Assembly (NCBI GenBank): GCA_902604055.1
Contig: CACKXA010000003.1
Location: forward strand, 1-64,000
Length of the DNA: 64,000 bases
Reading direction: 5' to 3'
Origin: an uncultured Pelagibacteraceae bacterium
GTDB lineage: Bacteria; Pseudomonadota; Alphaproteobacteria; Pelagibacterales; Pelagibacteraceae
Made by a program: the position numbers and the translations under genes. Shown piece after piece: positions 44,127-52,528 of the stretch; the first letter of the stretch is position 1, and every line of letters starts with the position of its first letter. The notes under the pieces were generated by a model, which saw only the letters and a program-made list of their open reading frames with translations, searched no databases and had not been told where the DNA came from.

Positions 44127-44926
44127 TATACCCTTCCCATCGCAAATCCTTTGGCAATATAATTTCTTACGAAATAAATTACAACTGCTCCAGGAATAAT
44201 AGTTAAACTTCCAGCTGCAGCTAATAAACCTAGTTCATAACCGGATGTACTTGACGTTCTTGTCATTATAGCTGCAATAGGTTTAGCTATAGTTGCAGTA
44301 AGTGTTTTTGCAAGTAACAATTCAACCCAAGAAAACATAAAACAAAAGAACATTGTAATACCTATGCCTGCAGCTATTGTTGGAATAAATATCTTAAAGA
44401 AAAATCTTCCAAAAGAGTATCCGTCTACATAAGCAGTTTCATCTAATTCTTTAGGAACAGCTGACATAAATCCTTCTAAAATCCAGACAGCAAGAGGAAT
44501 GTTAAAGAGGCAATGTGATAACGCTATAGCTATGTGCGTGTCAAATAAATTTACAGAAGAATAAAATTGAAAAAATGGTAAAGCAAATACAGCTGGTGGT
44601 GCCATTCTATTTGTTAATAACCAAAAGAATAGATGTTTATCTCCTAAGAATTTATATCTAGAAAAAGCATATGCAGCAGGTAAAGCTGCAGATACTGAAA
44701 TTATAGTATTAAAAACTGTATAAGTAATAGAATTCACATAACCCATATACCAGGTGCTATCAGTAAAAATTGTAACATAGTTTTCTAAAGTAAAATCTTT
44801 AGGCCATAGTGAGTAAACGTTAATAATTTCTGTAGTTGTTTTAAATGACATATTTAAAAGCCAATAGATTGGAAGCATCAAAAATATTATATATAAAGTA
44901 GGTACTAACCATTTAATTTTACTCAT
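44126..44926 (-). CDS. glpQ: glycerol ABC transporter, permease GlpQ
   Basis: One of two membrane subunits of a GlpSTPQV-type glycerol importer. The 266-aa protein has six predicted helices, the MLPIYWLLNMSFKTTTEI start of sugar-type permeases, and the EAA loop ELDETAYVDGYSFGRFFFKIFIPTIAAGI. It overlaps glpP by 4 nt. Assignment as glpQ rests on order within the cluster and the DUF2160 neighbour. Confidence 0.9.
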   Translation of the reverse strand: MSKIKWLVPTLYIIFLMLPIYWLLNMSFKTTTEIINVYSLWPKDFTLENYVTIFTDSTWYMGYVNSITYTVFNTIISVSAALPAAYAFSRYKFLGDKHLFFWLLTNRMAPPAVFALPFFQFYSSVNLFDTHIAIALSHCLFNIPLAVWILEGFMSAVPKELDETAYVDGYSFGRFFFKIFIPTIAAGIGITMFFCFMFSWVELLLAKTLTATIAKPIAAIMTRTSSTSGYELGLLAAAGSLTIIPGAVVIYFVRNYIAKGFAMGRV

Positions 44927-45789
44927 GCTCTACCCTCATCTTTCATCATTATTGTGTAAAAAATCCAACATATTAAAAGTACAATTAAGAAATATATAAG
45001 AGACATTGCGGCAGCAGGACCTAAGTCGAACTGACCTAAGGCCATCTTAACTAAATCAAGAGATAAAAAGTTTGTAGCATTTCCAGGTCCACCACCAGTT
45101 AAAACGAAGGGTTCTGTGTAAATCATAAAACTATCCATAAATCTTAAAAGAATGGCTAACGTTAAAACTTTTTTCATCTTTGGAAGCTCAATGTATCTAA
45201 AAATATCCCATCTGCTTGCTCCGTCTATTTCTGCAGCTTGGTAATAAGCAGGTTGAATTGAATTTAAACCCGCGTAGGATAATAAAACTACTAAAGATGT
45301 CCAATGCCAAACATCCATTAAAATTGTTGTAAACCATGCGTCACCACTTTGTTGAGTAAAGTTATAATCAAAACCAATTGAATTTAAAGAATTACCAAGA
45401 AAACCAATATCTGGTAACGCAAATATATTCCACATTGCGCCCACTACATTCCACGGTATTAGTAACGGCATCGACATTAAGATTAGACATACTGGAACTC
45501 CCCATCCTTTTTTGGGCATGGTTAAAGCAATACCTATACCTAATGGCAGTTGAATTAGAAGAATTATAAAAGTAAATATAACTTGTCTTCCTAAAGATGC
45601 ATGAAATCTTTCAGAATGTAAAATTTCTTTGAACCATCTAGTCCCCTCCCAGGCAAAAACATTGCTTCCAAAAGTTTCTTGAAAGGAATAATTAACAACC
45701 GTCATTAACGGAACTGCAGCATTAAAAGCTACAAGAACGAATACTGGGATAACAAAGAACCATGCTTTCTGATTTAATGTTTTATTCAT
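44923..45789 (-). CDS. glpP: glycerol ABC transporter, permease GlpP
   Basis: The other membrane subunit. The 288-aa protein has six helices, the segment VVNYSFQETFGSNVFAWEGTRWF typical of the N-terminal periplasmic loop, and the EAA loop YYQAAEIDGASRWDIFRYIELPKMKKVLT. It shares one base with the glpT stop and overlaps glpQ by 4 nt. Confidence 0.9.
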   Translation of the reverse strand: MNKTLNQKAWFFVIPVFVLVAFNAAVPLMTVVNYSFQETFGSNVFAWEGTRWFKEILHSERFHASLGRQVIFTFIILLIQLPLGIGIALTMPKKGWGVPVCLILMSMPLLIPWNVVGAMWNIFALPDIGFLGNSLNSIGFDYNFTQQSGDAWFTTILMDVWHWTSLVVLLSYAGLNSIQPAYYQAAEIDGASRWDIFRYIELPKMKKVLTLAILLRFMDSFMIYTEPFVLTGGGPGNATNFLSLDLVKMALGQFDLGPAAAMSLIYFLIVLLICWIFYTIMMKDEGRA

Positions 45790-46853
45790 TATTCAATTAT
45801 CCAGTTATCTCCGTAAGCATAAGTGTATTTTTGATCAAAAGAAATATGTGCACTTCCACTTGGTATTTTAGTTGAAGAATTTGCTAAAATTTTAATATTT
45901 CCACTTCTACACTCAACATCAACTACTTTATGTCTACCAGTGTCGCTTACTCTTTTGATTTTAACTTCTATTCCGTCTTTTGAAAAATTGATAAATTCAG
46001 GTCTAATACCTACTTGAGTTATCTTAAAATTATTCTTCATAGTGTTAATTTTGTTTGGTAATATTTTTCCCTCAAAAGTAATTTGTCCGTTTTTAATATC
46101 ACAAGGTAGAATGTTCATTCCTGGTGAGCCAATAAAATGACCTACAAAAGTGTGTTTTGGTTTTTCAAATAATTCTACTGGTGTTCCTGTTTGAACAATC
46201 TGGCCTTCATGCATTACTACAACCTGGTCAGCAAAAGTTAATGCTTCGATTTGATCGTGAGTTACATAAATCATTGTACGATTAATTTTTTGATGTAATT
46301 CTTTTAATTTTGATCGTAAAACCCATTTTAAATGTGGGTCAATAACTGTTAAAGGTTCGTCAAACATAATTACGTTAACATCAGATCTAACTAACCCTCT
46401 ACCTAAAGAAATTTTTTGTTTACCATCTGCGGTTAACCCAGCCGCTTTATTATGTAAAGTCGAAGTGAGTTCTAGCATCTCTCCAATTTCTTTTACTTTT
46501 GTATCAATTTCTATTTCTGAAAGACCTCTATTCTTCAGAGGAAATGCTAAATTGTCATAAACTGTCATGGTATCGTAAATAACTGGAAATTGAAATATTT
46601 GAGCGATATCTCTTTCAACTGGATTAAGTGAAGTCATATCTTTATCGTTAAACAATACCTCACCTTTGGTGGGTCTTAATAATCCTGAAATAATATTTAA
46701 CAAAGTAGTCTTGCCACAACCAGATGGCCCTAATAAAGCATATGCGCCTCCATCTTTCCAATCTATATTTATATCTCGTAGCGCCCAGTCTTCATTGCTA
46801 TTCTGTTTCGATACGTAGCTATGACTTAAATTTTTCAAAGTAATTTTAGCCAT
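45789..46853 (-). CDS. glpT: glycerol ABC transporter, ATPase GlpT (degenerate signature)
   Basis: One of two ATPases of the importer; it is not the GlpT antiporter of E. coli. The 354-aa protein has Walker A GPSGCGKTTLL, Q-loop IFQFPVIYDTM, Walker B VIMFDEPLTVID and an intact H-loop VTHDQIEAL. The ABC signature reads LTADGKQKISLG in place of LSGGQ. A TOBE-like C-terminal domain follows residue 235. With GlpS it should form an asymmetric heterodimer. It overlaps the glpS end by 8 nt. Confidence 0.9.
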   Translation of the reverse strand: MAKITLKNLSHSYVSKQNSNEDWALRDINIDWKDGGAYALLGPSGCGKTTLLNIISGLLRPTKGEVLFNDKDMTSLNPVERDIAQIFQFPVIYDTMTVYDNLAFPLKNRGLSEIEIDTKVKEIGEMLELTSTLHNKAAGLTADGKQKISLGRGLVRSDVNVIMFDEPLTVIDPHLKWVLRSKLKELHQKINRTMIYVTHDQIEALTFADQVVVMHEGQIVQTGTPVELFEKPKHTFVGHFIGSPGMNILPCDIKNGQITFEGKILPNKINTMKNNFKITQVGIRPEFINFSKDGIEVKIKRVSDTGRHKVVDVECRSGNIKILANSSTKIPSGSAHISFDQKYTYAYGDNWIIE

Positions 46854-47910
46854 GATTTACCAATCTGTTATTTTGATCAAAGTATAAAAATTCATCAATA
46901 TTCATATATAATTTAGTATCTTCTCCAATATTTTTTGATTGAATGCCGTTAGATAAAGAAACCCAATTAAGGTTCCCATTTGTAAAATGTATTAAACTTT
47001 CAGAACCACTTAGTTCAGAAATTAAAACTTTGCCATTAATTTCAACTGAGTTATTTCCTTCTTTATATGTTGTGATATTATGAGGTCGTATACCTATCTT
47101 ATATTTTCCATCTTTAATCTTTAGATTTGATTTCCATTCTACGTTGTTGTCTTCTATTTTAAATATTTCTCCACTTTTATTTATTTCAGCTATATTCATT
47201 GGTGGATCACTAAATACTCTGGCTGAGATTAAATTTTCAGGTTTACTATAAACATCTAATGTTTTTCCATATTGAACAACTTTACCTTCCAATAACGTTG
47301 CTGTATTTCCGCCTATCATTAATGCGTCTTGAGGTTCAGTTGTTGCATAAACAACAATACAGTCTCTATCTTCAAATAATTTTGGCAATTCTTCTCTAAG
47401 TTCTTCTCTCAATTTAAAATCTAGATTTGCTAAAGGCTCGTCTAATAATATCAAATCTGAGTCTTTTACTAGCGCTCTAGCTAAAGCTGTTCTTTGTTGT
47501 TGACCTCCTGATAATTCATCAGGTTTTTTGTTAAGCATTGCTGATAATTTTAAAAGCTCAGCAACTTTTCCAACTCGTTCCTTTATTTCTTCGGTTTTTA
47601 TTCCAGTTATTTTTAAGGGAGAAGCAATATTTTCAAAGACAGTAAAATTTGGATAATTAATAAATTGTTGATAGACCATTGAACAATTTCTTTTTTGAAC
47701 TTCTTTACCAGTTACATTCTCACCATTAAACCAAATTTCACCTGTGGTTGGTTTATCTAAGCCGGCCATTATCTGCATTAAAGTTGTTTTACCAGCGAGA
47801 GTTGAACCCAGTAAAACATTTATAGTATTTTTTTCTAATTTAAGATTAGTTGAATGTATATGAGTCTCAATTCCTACTTTTTTTTCAACATCTTTTAATT
47901 CTAAACTCAT
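46846..47910 (-). CDS. glpS: glycerol ABC transporter, ATPase GlpS (no H-loop His)
   Basis: The second ATPase of the importer. The start at 47910 (MSLELKDVEKKVG) is chosen: an upstream in-frame ATG (47967) would run through the terminator hairpin. The 354-aa protein has Walker A GSTLAGKTTLM, Q-loop MVYQQFINYPNF, canonical signature [15 protein letters not shown], and Walker B LILLDEPLANLD. The H-loop position reads YATTEPQDAL, with Thr where His is usual. These features complement GlpT. The region after residue 235 is TOBE-like. Confidence 0.9.
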   Translation of the reverse strand: MSLELKDVEKKVGIETHIHSTNLKLEKNTINVLLGSTLAGKTTLMQIMAGLDKPTTGEIWFNGENVTGKEVQKRNCSMVYQQFINYPNFTVFENIASPLKITGIKTEEIKERVGKVAELLKLSAMLNKKPDELSGGQQQRTALARALVKDSDLILLDEPLANLDFKLREELREELPKLFEDRDCIVVYATTEPQDALMIGGNTATLLEGKVVQYGKTLDVYSKPENLISARVFSDPPMNIAEINKSGEIFKIEDNNVEWKSNLKIKDGKYKIGIRPHNITTYKEGNNSVEINGKVLISELSGSESLIHFTNGNLNWVSLSNGIQSKNIGEDTKLYMNIDEFLYFDQNNRLVNHG

Positions 47911-47934
47911 ATTAATAATTTGTAATTTGGTTTT

Positions 47935-47960
47935 AAAAAAAGGGGGCAGAAAGTGCCCCC
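47935..47960 (-). terminator. hairpin terminator between glpV and glpS
   Basis: GGGGGCA-CTTTC-TGCCCCC on the minus strand (47942-47960) gives a perfect 7-bp GC stem with a 5-nt loop, followed by seven T. It lies 24 bp past the glpV stop. As with aapJ, it should favour high expression of the binding protein over the downstream membrane and ATPase genes. Confidence 0.85.
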
Positions 47961-47983
47961 TTTTCAATTAAATTAATCCTAGG

Positions 47984-49714
47984 TTATTTCCAAGCGTCTT
48001 TAAATGCTACGGTTTTTCCCTGAGGTTTCTCATTAACTTTAGCTTTTGGCGAACCTTTTTTATTTAACCAATAAGATGCTTCTCTTGGTTTATTAAGTCT
48101 AGGTCCACATCCACCGTATGCGTTACTACCTTTATCAGCAGCTTCCATACGAGACATAACTAAGTCCATCTCATCTGCAAGACGATCCATAGTTTGTTGT
48201 GGTGTAAATGTGCCAGAGTTAACTTCTCCAATATGCTGCCACCATAATTGTGCTAGCTTCGGATAGTCTGGAACATTGATACCTGTTGGTGACCAAACAT
48301 TTCTGTTTTTTGATCTGTAGAACTCTACTAGACCGCCAAGTTCAGGCGCTCTCTTAGTAAAGTGTTTGTGATTAATAGTACTTTTTCTCACAAATGTTAT
48401 ACCAACATCAGCTTTTTTAAGAGATACTGTTTTTGAAACAGCAAATTGAGCATACAACCATGCAGCTTTTCTTCTCTTAACGTCAGTAGACTTAAACAAA
48501 GTCCATGACCCAACGTCTTGATAACCAAGCTTCATACCTTGTTCCCAATATGGTCCTTTAGGCGATGGGCCCATTCTCCATAATGGCATACCGTTTGCAT
48601 CAACAACTTTATTGTTAGGATTTTTTCCTACTAAAGATGCTGTGAAAGCTGTGTACCAGAAAATTTGCTGAGCAACGTTTCCTGAAGATAATGATGGTAG
48701 AGACTGGTAGAAGTCCATTGCCGCAGCACCTGGAGGCGCATACTGCCTTAACCACTCGTCCCATTTTCTAATTGCGTAAACAGCGGCTGGACCATTTGTA
48801 GCTCCACCTCTTGATACGTTTGCACCAACTGGATTACATGAGCCTGGTTCCATTCTAATACCCCACTCGTCTACTGGAACTCCATTAGGTAGTCCTTTAC
48901 TTCCTGCACCAGCCATTGATAACCATGCATCAGTCATTCTCCAACCTAAGTCAGGTGCTCTTTTACCGTAGTCCATGTGACCGTATATTCTTACACCATC
49001 AATATTTTTAACATCCTCTGAAAAGAATTTAGCTATATCTTCATAAGCTGACCAGTTTACTGGTACGCCTAGATCATAACCATATTTTTTCTTAAATGCT
49101 TTTTGAATTTCTGGTCTATCAAACCAATCTTTTCTAAACCAATAAAGGTTTGCAAATTGTTGGTCTGGAAGCTGATAAAGATTTCCATCTGGACCTGTCG
49201 TAAATTGAAGTCCTATGAAATCGTCTAAATCTAAAGTTGGTAAAGTTACGTCCTTACCTTCTCCCTTCATCCATTCAGTTAAGTTTACAGCTTGTTGCAT
49301 ACGCGCGTGCGTACCAATTAAGTCTGAGTCATTTACATATGCATCGTAAATACTTACGTTTGTTTGCATTTGTGTTTGTACAGCCATTACAACATCACCT
49401 TCTCCGATGATTTGGTGTTGTACTTTTATGCCAGTTATCTCTTCAAACGCTTTTGTAAGAACTTTAGATTCATACACGTGAGTAGGTATTCCTTCTGATA
49501 CTACTTTTAAAGACATTCCTTTGAATGGCTTTGCAGCATTATGGAACCAATTTAGTTCTTTCTCTCTTTCTTTTGAAGAAAGTGTTGAAAGACTAAACTC
49601 ACCATTTGACCATTTCTTGATTGCAGCAGCGTGTCCGTCAGCTAATGCAGAAGAAATAGATACGATTGAAAATGAAACAGCAACAGCTAGAAAAGTTTTA
49701 AATGTTTTAAACAT
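47984..49714 (-). CDS. glpV: glycerol ABC transporter, substrate-binding protein
   Basis: The periplasmic receptor of the glycerol importer. The 576-aa protein has a signal peptide cleaved near ALADGHA and a large family 1-type binding fold with many Trp and Tyr residues (LYQLPDQQFANLYWFRKDWFD, DVGSWTLFKSTDVKRRKAAW). The long GlpV-specific C-terminal region has GGCGPRLNKPREASYWLNK. A strong GGGGGAAT ribosome binding site precedes the ATG. glpK lies 98 bp upstream, and a terminator separates it from glpS. Confidence 0.92.
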   Translation of the reverse strand: MFKTFKTFLAVAVSFSIVSISSALADGHAAAIKKWSNGEFSLSTLSSKEREKELNWFHNAAKPFKGMSLKVVSEGIPTHVYESKVLTKAFEEITGIKVQHQIIGEGDVVMAVQTQMQTNVSIYDAYVNDSDLIGTHARMQQAVNLTEWMKGEGKDVTLPTLDLDDFIGLQFTTGPDGNLYQLPDQQFANLYWFRKDWFDRPEIQKAFKKKYGYDLGVPVNWSAYEDIAKFFSEDVKNIDGVRIYGHMDYGKRAPDLGWRMTDAWLSMAGAGSKGLPNGVPVDEWGIRMEPGSCNPVGANVSRGGATNGPAAVYAIRKWDEWLRQYAPPGAAAMDFYQSLPSLSSGNVAQQIFWYTAFTASLVGKNPNNKVVDANGMPLWRMGPSPKGPYWEQGMKLGYQDVGSWTLFKSTDVKRRKAAWLYAQFAVSKTVSLKKADVGITFVRKSTINHKHFTKRAPELGGLVEFYRSKNRNVWSPTGINVPDYPKLAQLWWQHIGEVNSGTFTPQQTMDRLADEMDLVMSRMEAADKGSNAYGGCGPRLNKPREASYWLNKKGSPKAKVNEKPQGKTVAFKDAWK

Positions 49715-49812
49715 TAATTCCCCCGTTTTGTTGTTATTGTTATTATTTATTTTGTAATTGGACCAAAACAGAGCAAATAAGTAAAGTTTTAATTTTACAA
49801 CCTGTAGATGAA

Positions 49813-51294
49813 TTAATTTATTAAAGCTCGCTTTATGGCTTTAGACCATCCTTCAATTAGAATATTTCTTGATTTATTTTTCATTCTAGGGGAAAATTTT
49901 TTTTCGAGACTCCAGTTTTTAGAAATATCTTTAAGCGATTTGTAGCAACCAATTTTCAATCCAGCCATAAATGCTGCTCCTAATGCGGTAGTTTCGTGCA
50001 CTTTTGGTCTCAAAACCTTCACGTTAACTATGTCAGATAAAAATTGGGAAAACCAATTGTTCATGATCATTCCCCCATCTACTTTAACAATTCGGGGTCG
50101 TAGTCCATCGTGTTTCATTGCTTCAAATAAATCGTATGTTTGATAGGCAACAGACTCGATAGTAGCTCTGACAATTTCTCTTGGTCCAGTATCTCTTGTA
50201 AGGCCACTTAATACGCCTCTGGAATTTTGGTTCCAATACGGCGCACCCATACCTGTAAACGCTGGTACTAGATAAACATCTTTGTTGTCTTTAAGAGATT
50301 TTATCATCTTTTCAGTTTCAAAAGCTTTTTTAAAAAACTTCATACGATCTCTTAACCACTGCACGCCTGCACCTGCAATAAAGATAGATCCTTCCATCGC
50401 GTAAGTTGTTTTTCCATTAATTCTATATGCTATTGTTGTTAATAATCTATTTTTAGAATAAATCTTTTTATTGCCAGTGTTTAATAAAACAAAAGCACCT
50501 GTGCCATAAGTGCTTTTTAACGAACCAGGTTCAAAACAGCATTGACCTATCGATGCAGACTGTTGATCGCCAACTACACCCGTAATTTGAAATGATTTAC
50601 CGGTAATTGAAGGGTGAGTTGAGCCATAATTGTCTGCACTATTTTTTACTTCGGGAAGGATATGTTTTTTTATTTTTAAAATATTTAAAATTGTATCATC
50701 CCATTTATTTGTAGAAATATTATAAATCATCGTTCTACTTGCATTAGTAGCGTCCGTTGCATGAACTTTACCTTTTGTAAGTCTCCAAATTAAAAAACTA
50801 TCAATAGTTCCAAAGAGAAGTTGTTTTTTGTTCATAAGTTTTCTAGCTGAAGGAACATTATCCAATATCCATTTTATTTTCGTTCCAGAAAAATAAGAAT
50901 CAATTGGAAGTCCAGTCTTGTTAAATATAATAGTTTCTTTATTTTGTTTTTTTAATTTTTTGCAATACTCTGCTTGTCTACGATCTTGCCAAACAATAGC
51001 CTTATAGACTGTTTTACCAGATTTTTTATCCCATAACACTGTAGTTTCTCTTTGATTGGTAATTCCAATAGTTAATATTTTTCCTCTAAGTTTTTTAGCT
51101 TTTAAAATTGTGTCATTTAAAACTTTTTTTGTTGTCTTCCAGATTTCTTCTGGATCATGTTCTACCCAACCACTTTTTGGGAAAAATTGCGTAAACTCCT
51201 TTTGAGATGAAAAAACAGGTTTACCTTTTAAATCAAAAAGAATTGCTCTATTCGAAGTGGTTCCCGCGTCTATTGAAATTATAAATTTTTTCAT
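49813..51294 (-). CDS. glpK: glycerol kinase
   Basis: GlpK phosphorylates glycerol to glycerol-3-phosphate, trapping it inside the cell. The 493-aa FGGY kinase shows SIDAGTTSNRAILFD, FPKSGWVEHDPEEIW, GVVGDQQSASIGQCCFEPG and KVDGGMIMNNWFSQFL. Length is normal. It sits between the SHOCT-like peptide gene (1 bp) and glpV, which places uptake and phosphorylation together. Confidence 0.97.
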   Translation of the reverse strand: MKKFIISIDAGTTSNRAILFDLKGKPVFSSQKEFTQFFPKSGWVEHDPEEIWKTTKKVLNDTILKAKKLRGKILTIGITNQRETTVLWDKKSGKTVYKAIVWQDRRQAEYCKKLKKQNKETIIFNKTGLPIDSYFSGTKIKWILDNVPSARKLMNKKQLLFGTIDSFLIWRLTKGKVHATDATNASRTMIYNISTNKWDDTILNILKIKKHILPEVKNSADNYGSTHPSITGKSFQITGVVGDQQSASIGQCCFEPGSLKSTYGTGAFVLLNTGNKKIYSKNRLLTTIAYRINGKTTYAMEGSIFIAGAGVQWLRDRMKFFKKAFETEKMIKSLKDNKDVYLVPAFTGMGAPYWNQNSRGVLSGLTRDTGPREIVRATIESVAYQTYDLFEAMKHDGLRPRIVKVDGGMIMNNWFSQFLSDIVNVKVLRPKVHETTALGAAFMAGLKIGCYKSLKDISKNWSLEKKFSPRMKNKSRNILIEGWSKAIKRALIN

Positions 51295-51295
51295 A

Positions 51296-51484
51296 CTAAT
51301 TATTTAAAATTTTTTTTTTTTCTTTTTCATATTCGTATCCGCTTAATGCACCAGATTTATAAAGATCTTGTAAAGTCTTAAGCTGATTATCAATACTAGT
51401 ACTAACTTTTAAGTCTTGGTTGTCATTAGCCAATACTAAAGAGTGAAAAATTAATATTAAGAATATTAAAAAAAACTTTTTCAT
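51296..51484 (-). CDS. exported SHOCT-like small protein
   Basis: A 62-aa protein with a signal peptide (residues 1-19, ending near VLAND) and a C-terminal SHOCT-like helix pair: LKTLQDLYKSGALSGYEYEKEKKKILNN, with the typical L..L...G.IS..EFE..K..LL pattern. SHOCT modules mediate oligomerisation or binding in short proteins; the role here is unknown. Its start overlaps the gpsA stop by 4 nt, and glpK follows 1 bp after its stop, so it is part of that operon. Confidence 0.75.
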   Translation of the reverse strand: MKKFFLIFLILIFHSLVLANDNQDLKVSTSIDNQLKTLQDLYKSGALSGYEYEKEKKKILNN

Positions 51485-52527
51485 CTAAATAAATCCCAAT
51501 TTAGTTCAAGCTTTTTATCTTTTGTAATTGCATTGATCATAGCAAGCATTAAAGGTAGCTTTTTTTCATCGAAATCTTCATTGACTTTCTGTCCTATTTC
51601 TTTCGCAAGATCAGCCCCCTCAACGGTTATATTTTCCATCTTAGTTTTTTTTGCCTCGGAGAATTTTAATCCTTCCCCTATATATGCTCCCATTTTTGCG
51701 TTTCTGCCACCTCCAGAACTAACATATAAATCTCCTAATCCAGCTAAACCTTTTACTGTTTCTTTTTTTCCCTTGAGATGCTCTACGAAGATTTCCATTT
51801 CATAGATTGATTGCTTGATTAAGGCTGATGCAGTATTAAGATAATTTTTTTCTCTAACTTCAATAGATATATTTTTACTACATAATCCTTTAGCTGCCCC
51901 TACCGCCATTGAAAAAATATTTTTTATAGCCGCTGAAACTTCCACTCCCTTAAGATCATCAGATGAAGAGGTGTGATAATAATTAGTATTAAGCATATTT
52001 GCTATTTTTGTAGCAATCTTAACTTTCTCATTAGCAATAACTACGCTACTGTGAATTCTATTAGCTAACCCTGCTGCTAAACAAGGACCACCAACGGCAG
52101 AAATATTAACATTGGTTAATCCTTTTATTTTTAATAATCTTTTAAGTTTATCAACTAATAATTCGTATTTATTTTCATGTATACTTAATCCCTTTGTTAA
52201 CAAAAGAATATCAGGTAGTTTTTTATCTTTAGCTATTTTTACTAATTGTTCTGAAACCCATTCAATGCCTTTTGAACTAATTCCCAAAACTATTAATTCA
52301 ACTTTTGATTTAAATAATTCTTCAAATTCATCAAATTTAAATATCTTTATTTTATTGGGAATCTTAATACCAAGGCTAGGATGTAAATTGTTATTTTTTT
52401 TTAGATTCTCGATAAATTCATTTTCTAAATGAGTGCCAACAATATTTGTATCATGATTATTATCTAAACAAGGCAGGGCAAAAGCACAACCCATAGCCCC
52501 AGCGCCTATTATTATAATTTTAACCAT
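51481..52527 (-). CDS. gpsA: glycerol-3-phosphate dehydrogenase (NAD(P)+)
   Basis: GpsA interconverts dihydroxyacetone phosphate and glycerol-3-phosphate, normally to feed phospholipid synthesis. The 348-aa protein shows the Rossmann GAGAMGCAFALP, LLTKGL, AVGGPCLAAGLA, the catalytic-region EVSAAIKNIFSMAVGAAKGL and GLAGLGDLYVSSGGGRNAKMG. It starts 1 bp past the trkH stop and heads into the glycerol genes. No membrane glpD is in the window, so GpsA may also serve to oxidise the glycerol-3-phosphate made by GlpK. Confidence 0.94.
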   Translation of the reverse strand: MVKIIIIGAGAMGCAFALPCLDNNHDTNIVGTHLENEFIENLKKNNNLHPSLGIKIPNKIKIFKFDEFEELFKSKVELIVLGISSKGIEWVSEQLVKIAKDKKLPDILLLTKGLSIHENKYELLVDKLKRLLKIKGLTNVNISAVGGPCLAAGLANRIHSSVVIANEKVKIATKIANMLNTNYYHTSSSDDLKGVEVSAAIKNIFSMAVGAAKGLCSKNISIEVREKNYLNTASALIKQSIYEMEIFVEHLKGKKETVKGLAGLGDLYVSSGGGRNAKMGAYIGEGLKFSEAKKTKMENITVEGADLAKEIGQKVNEDFDEKKLPLMLAMINAITKDKKLELNWDLFR

Positions 52528-52528
52528 A

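Noticed and set aside
47911-47967. N-terminal extension of glpS from the ATG at 47967
   Set aside because: It would translate the GC-rich terminator hairpin; the family start MSLELKDV is at 47910.
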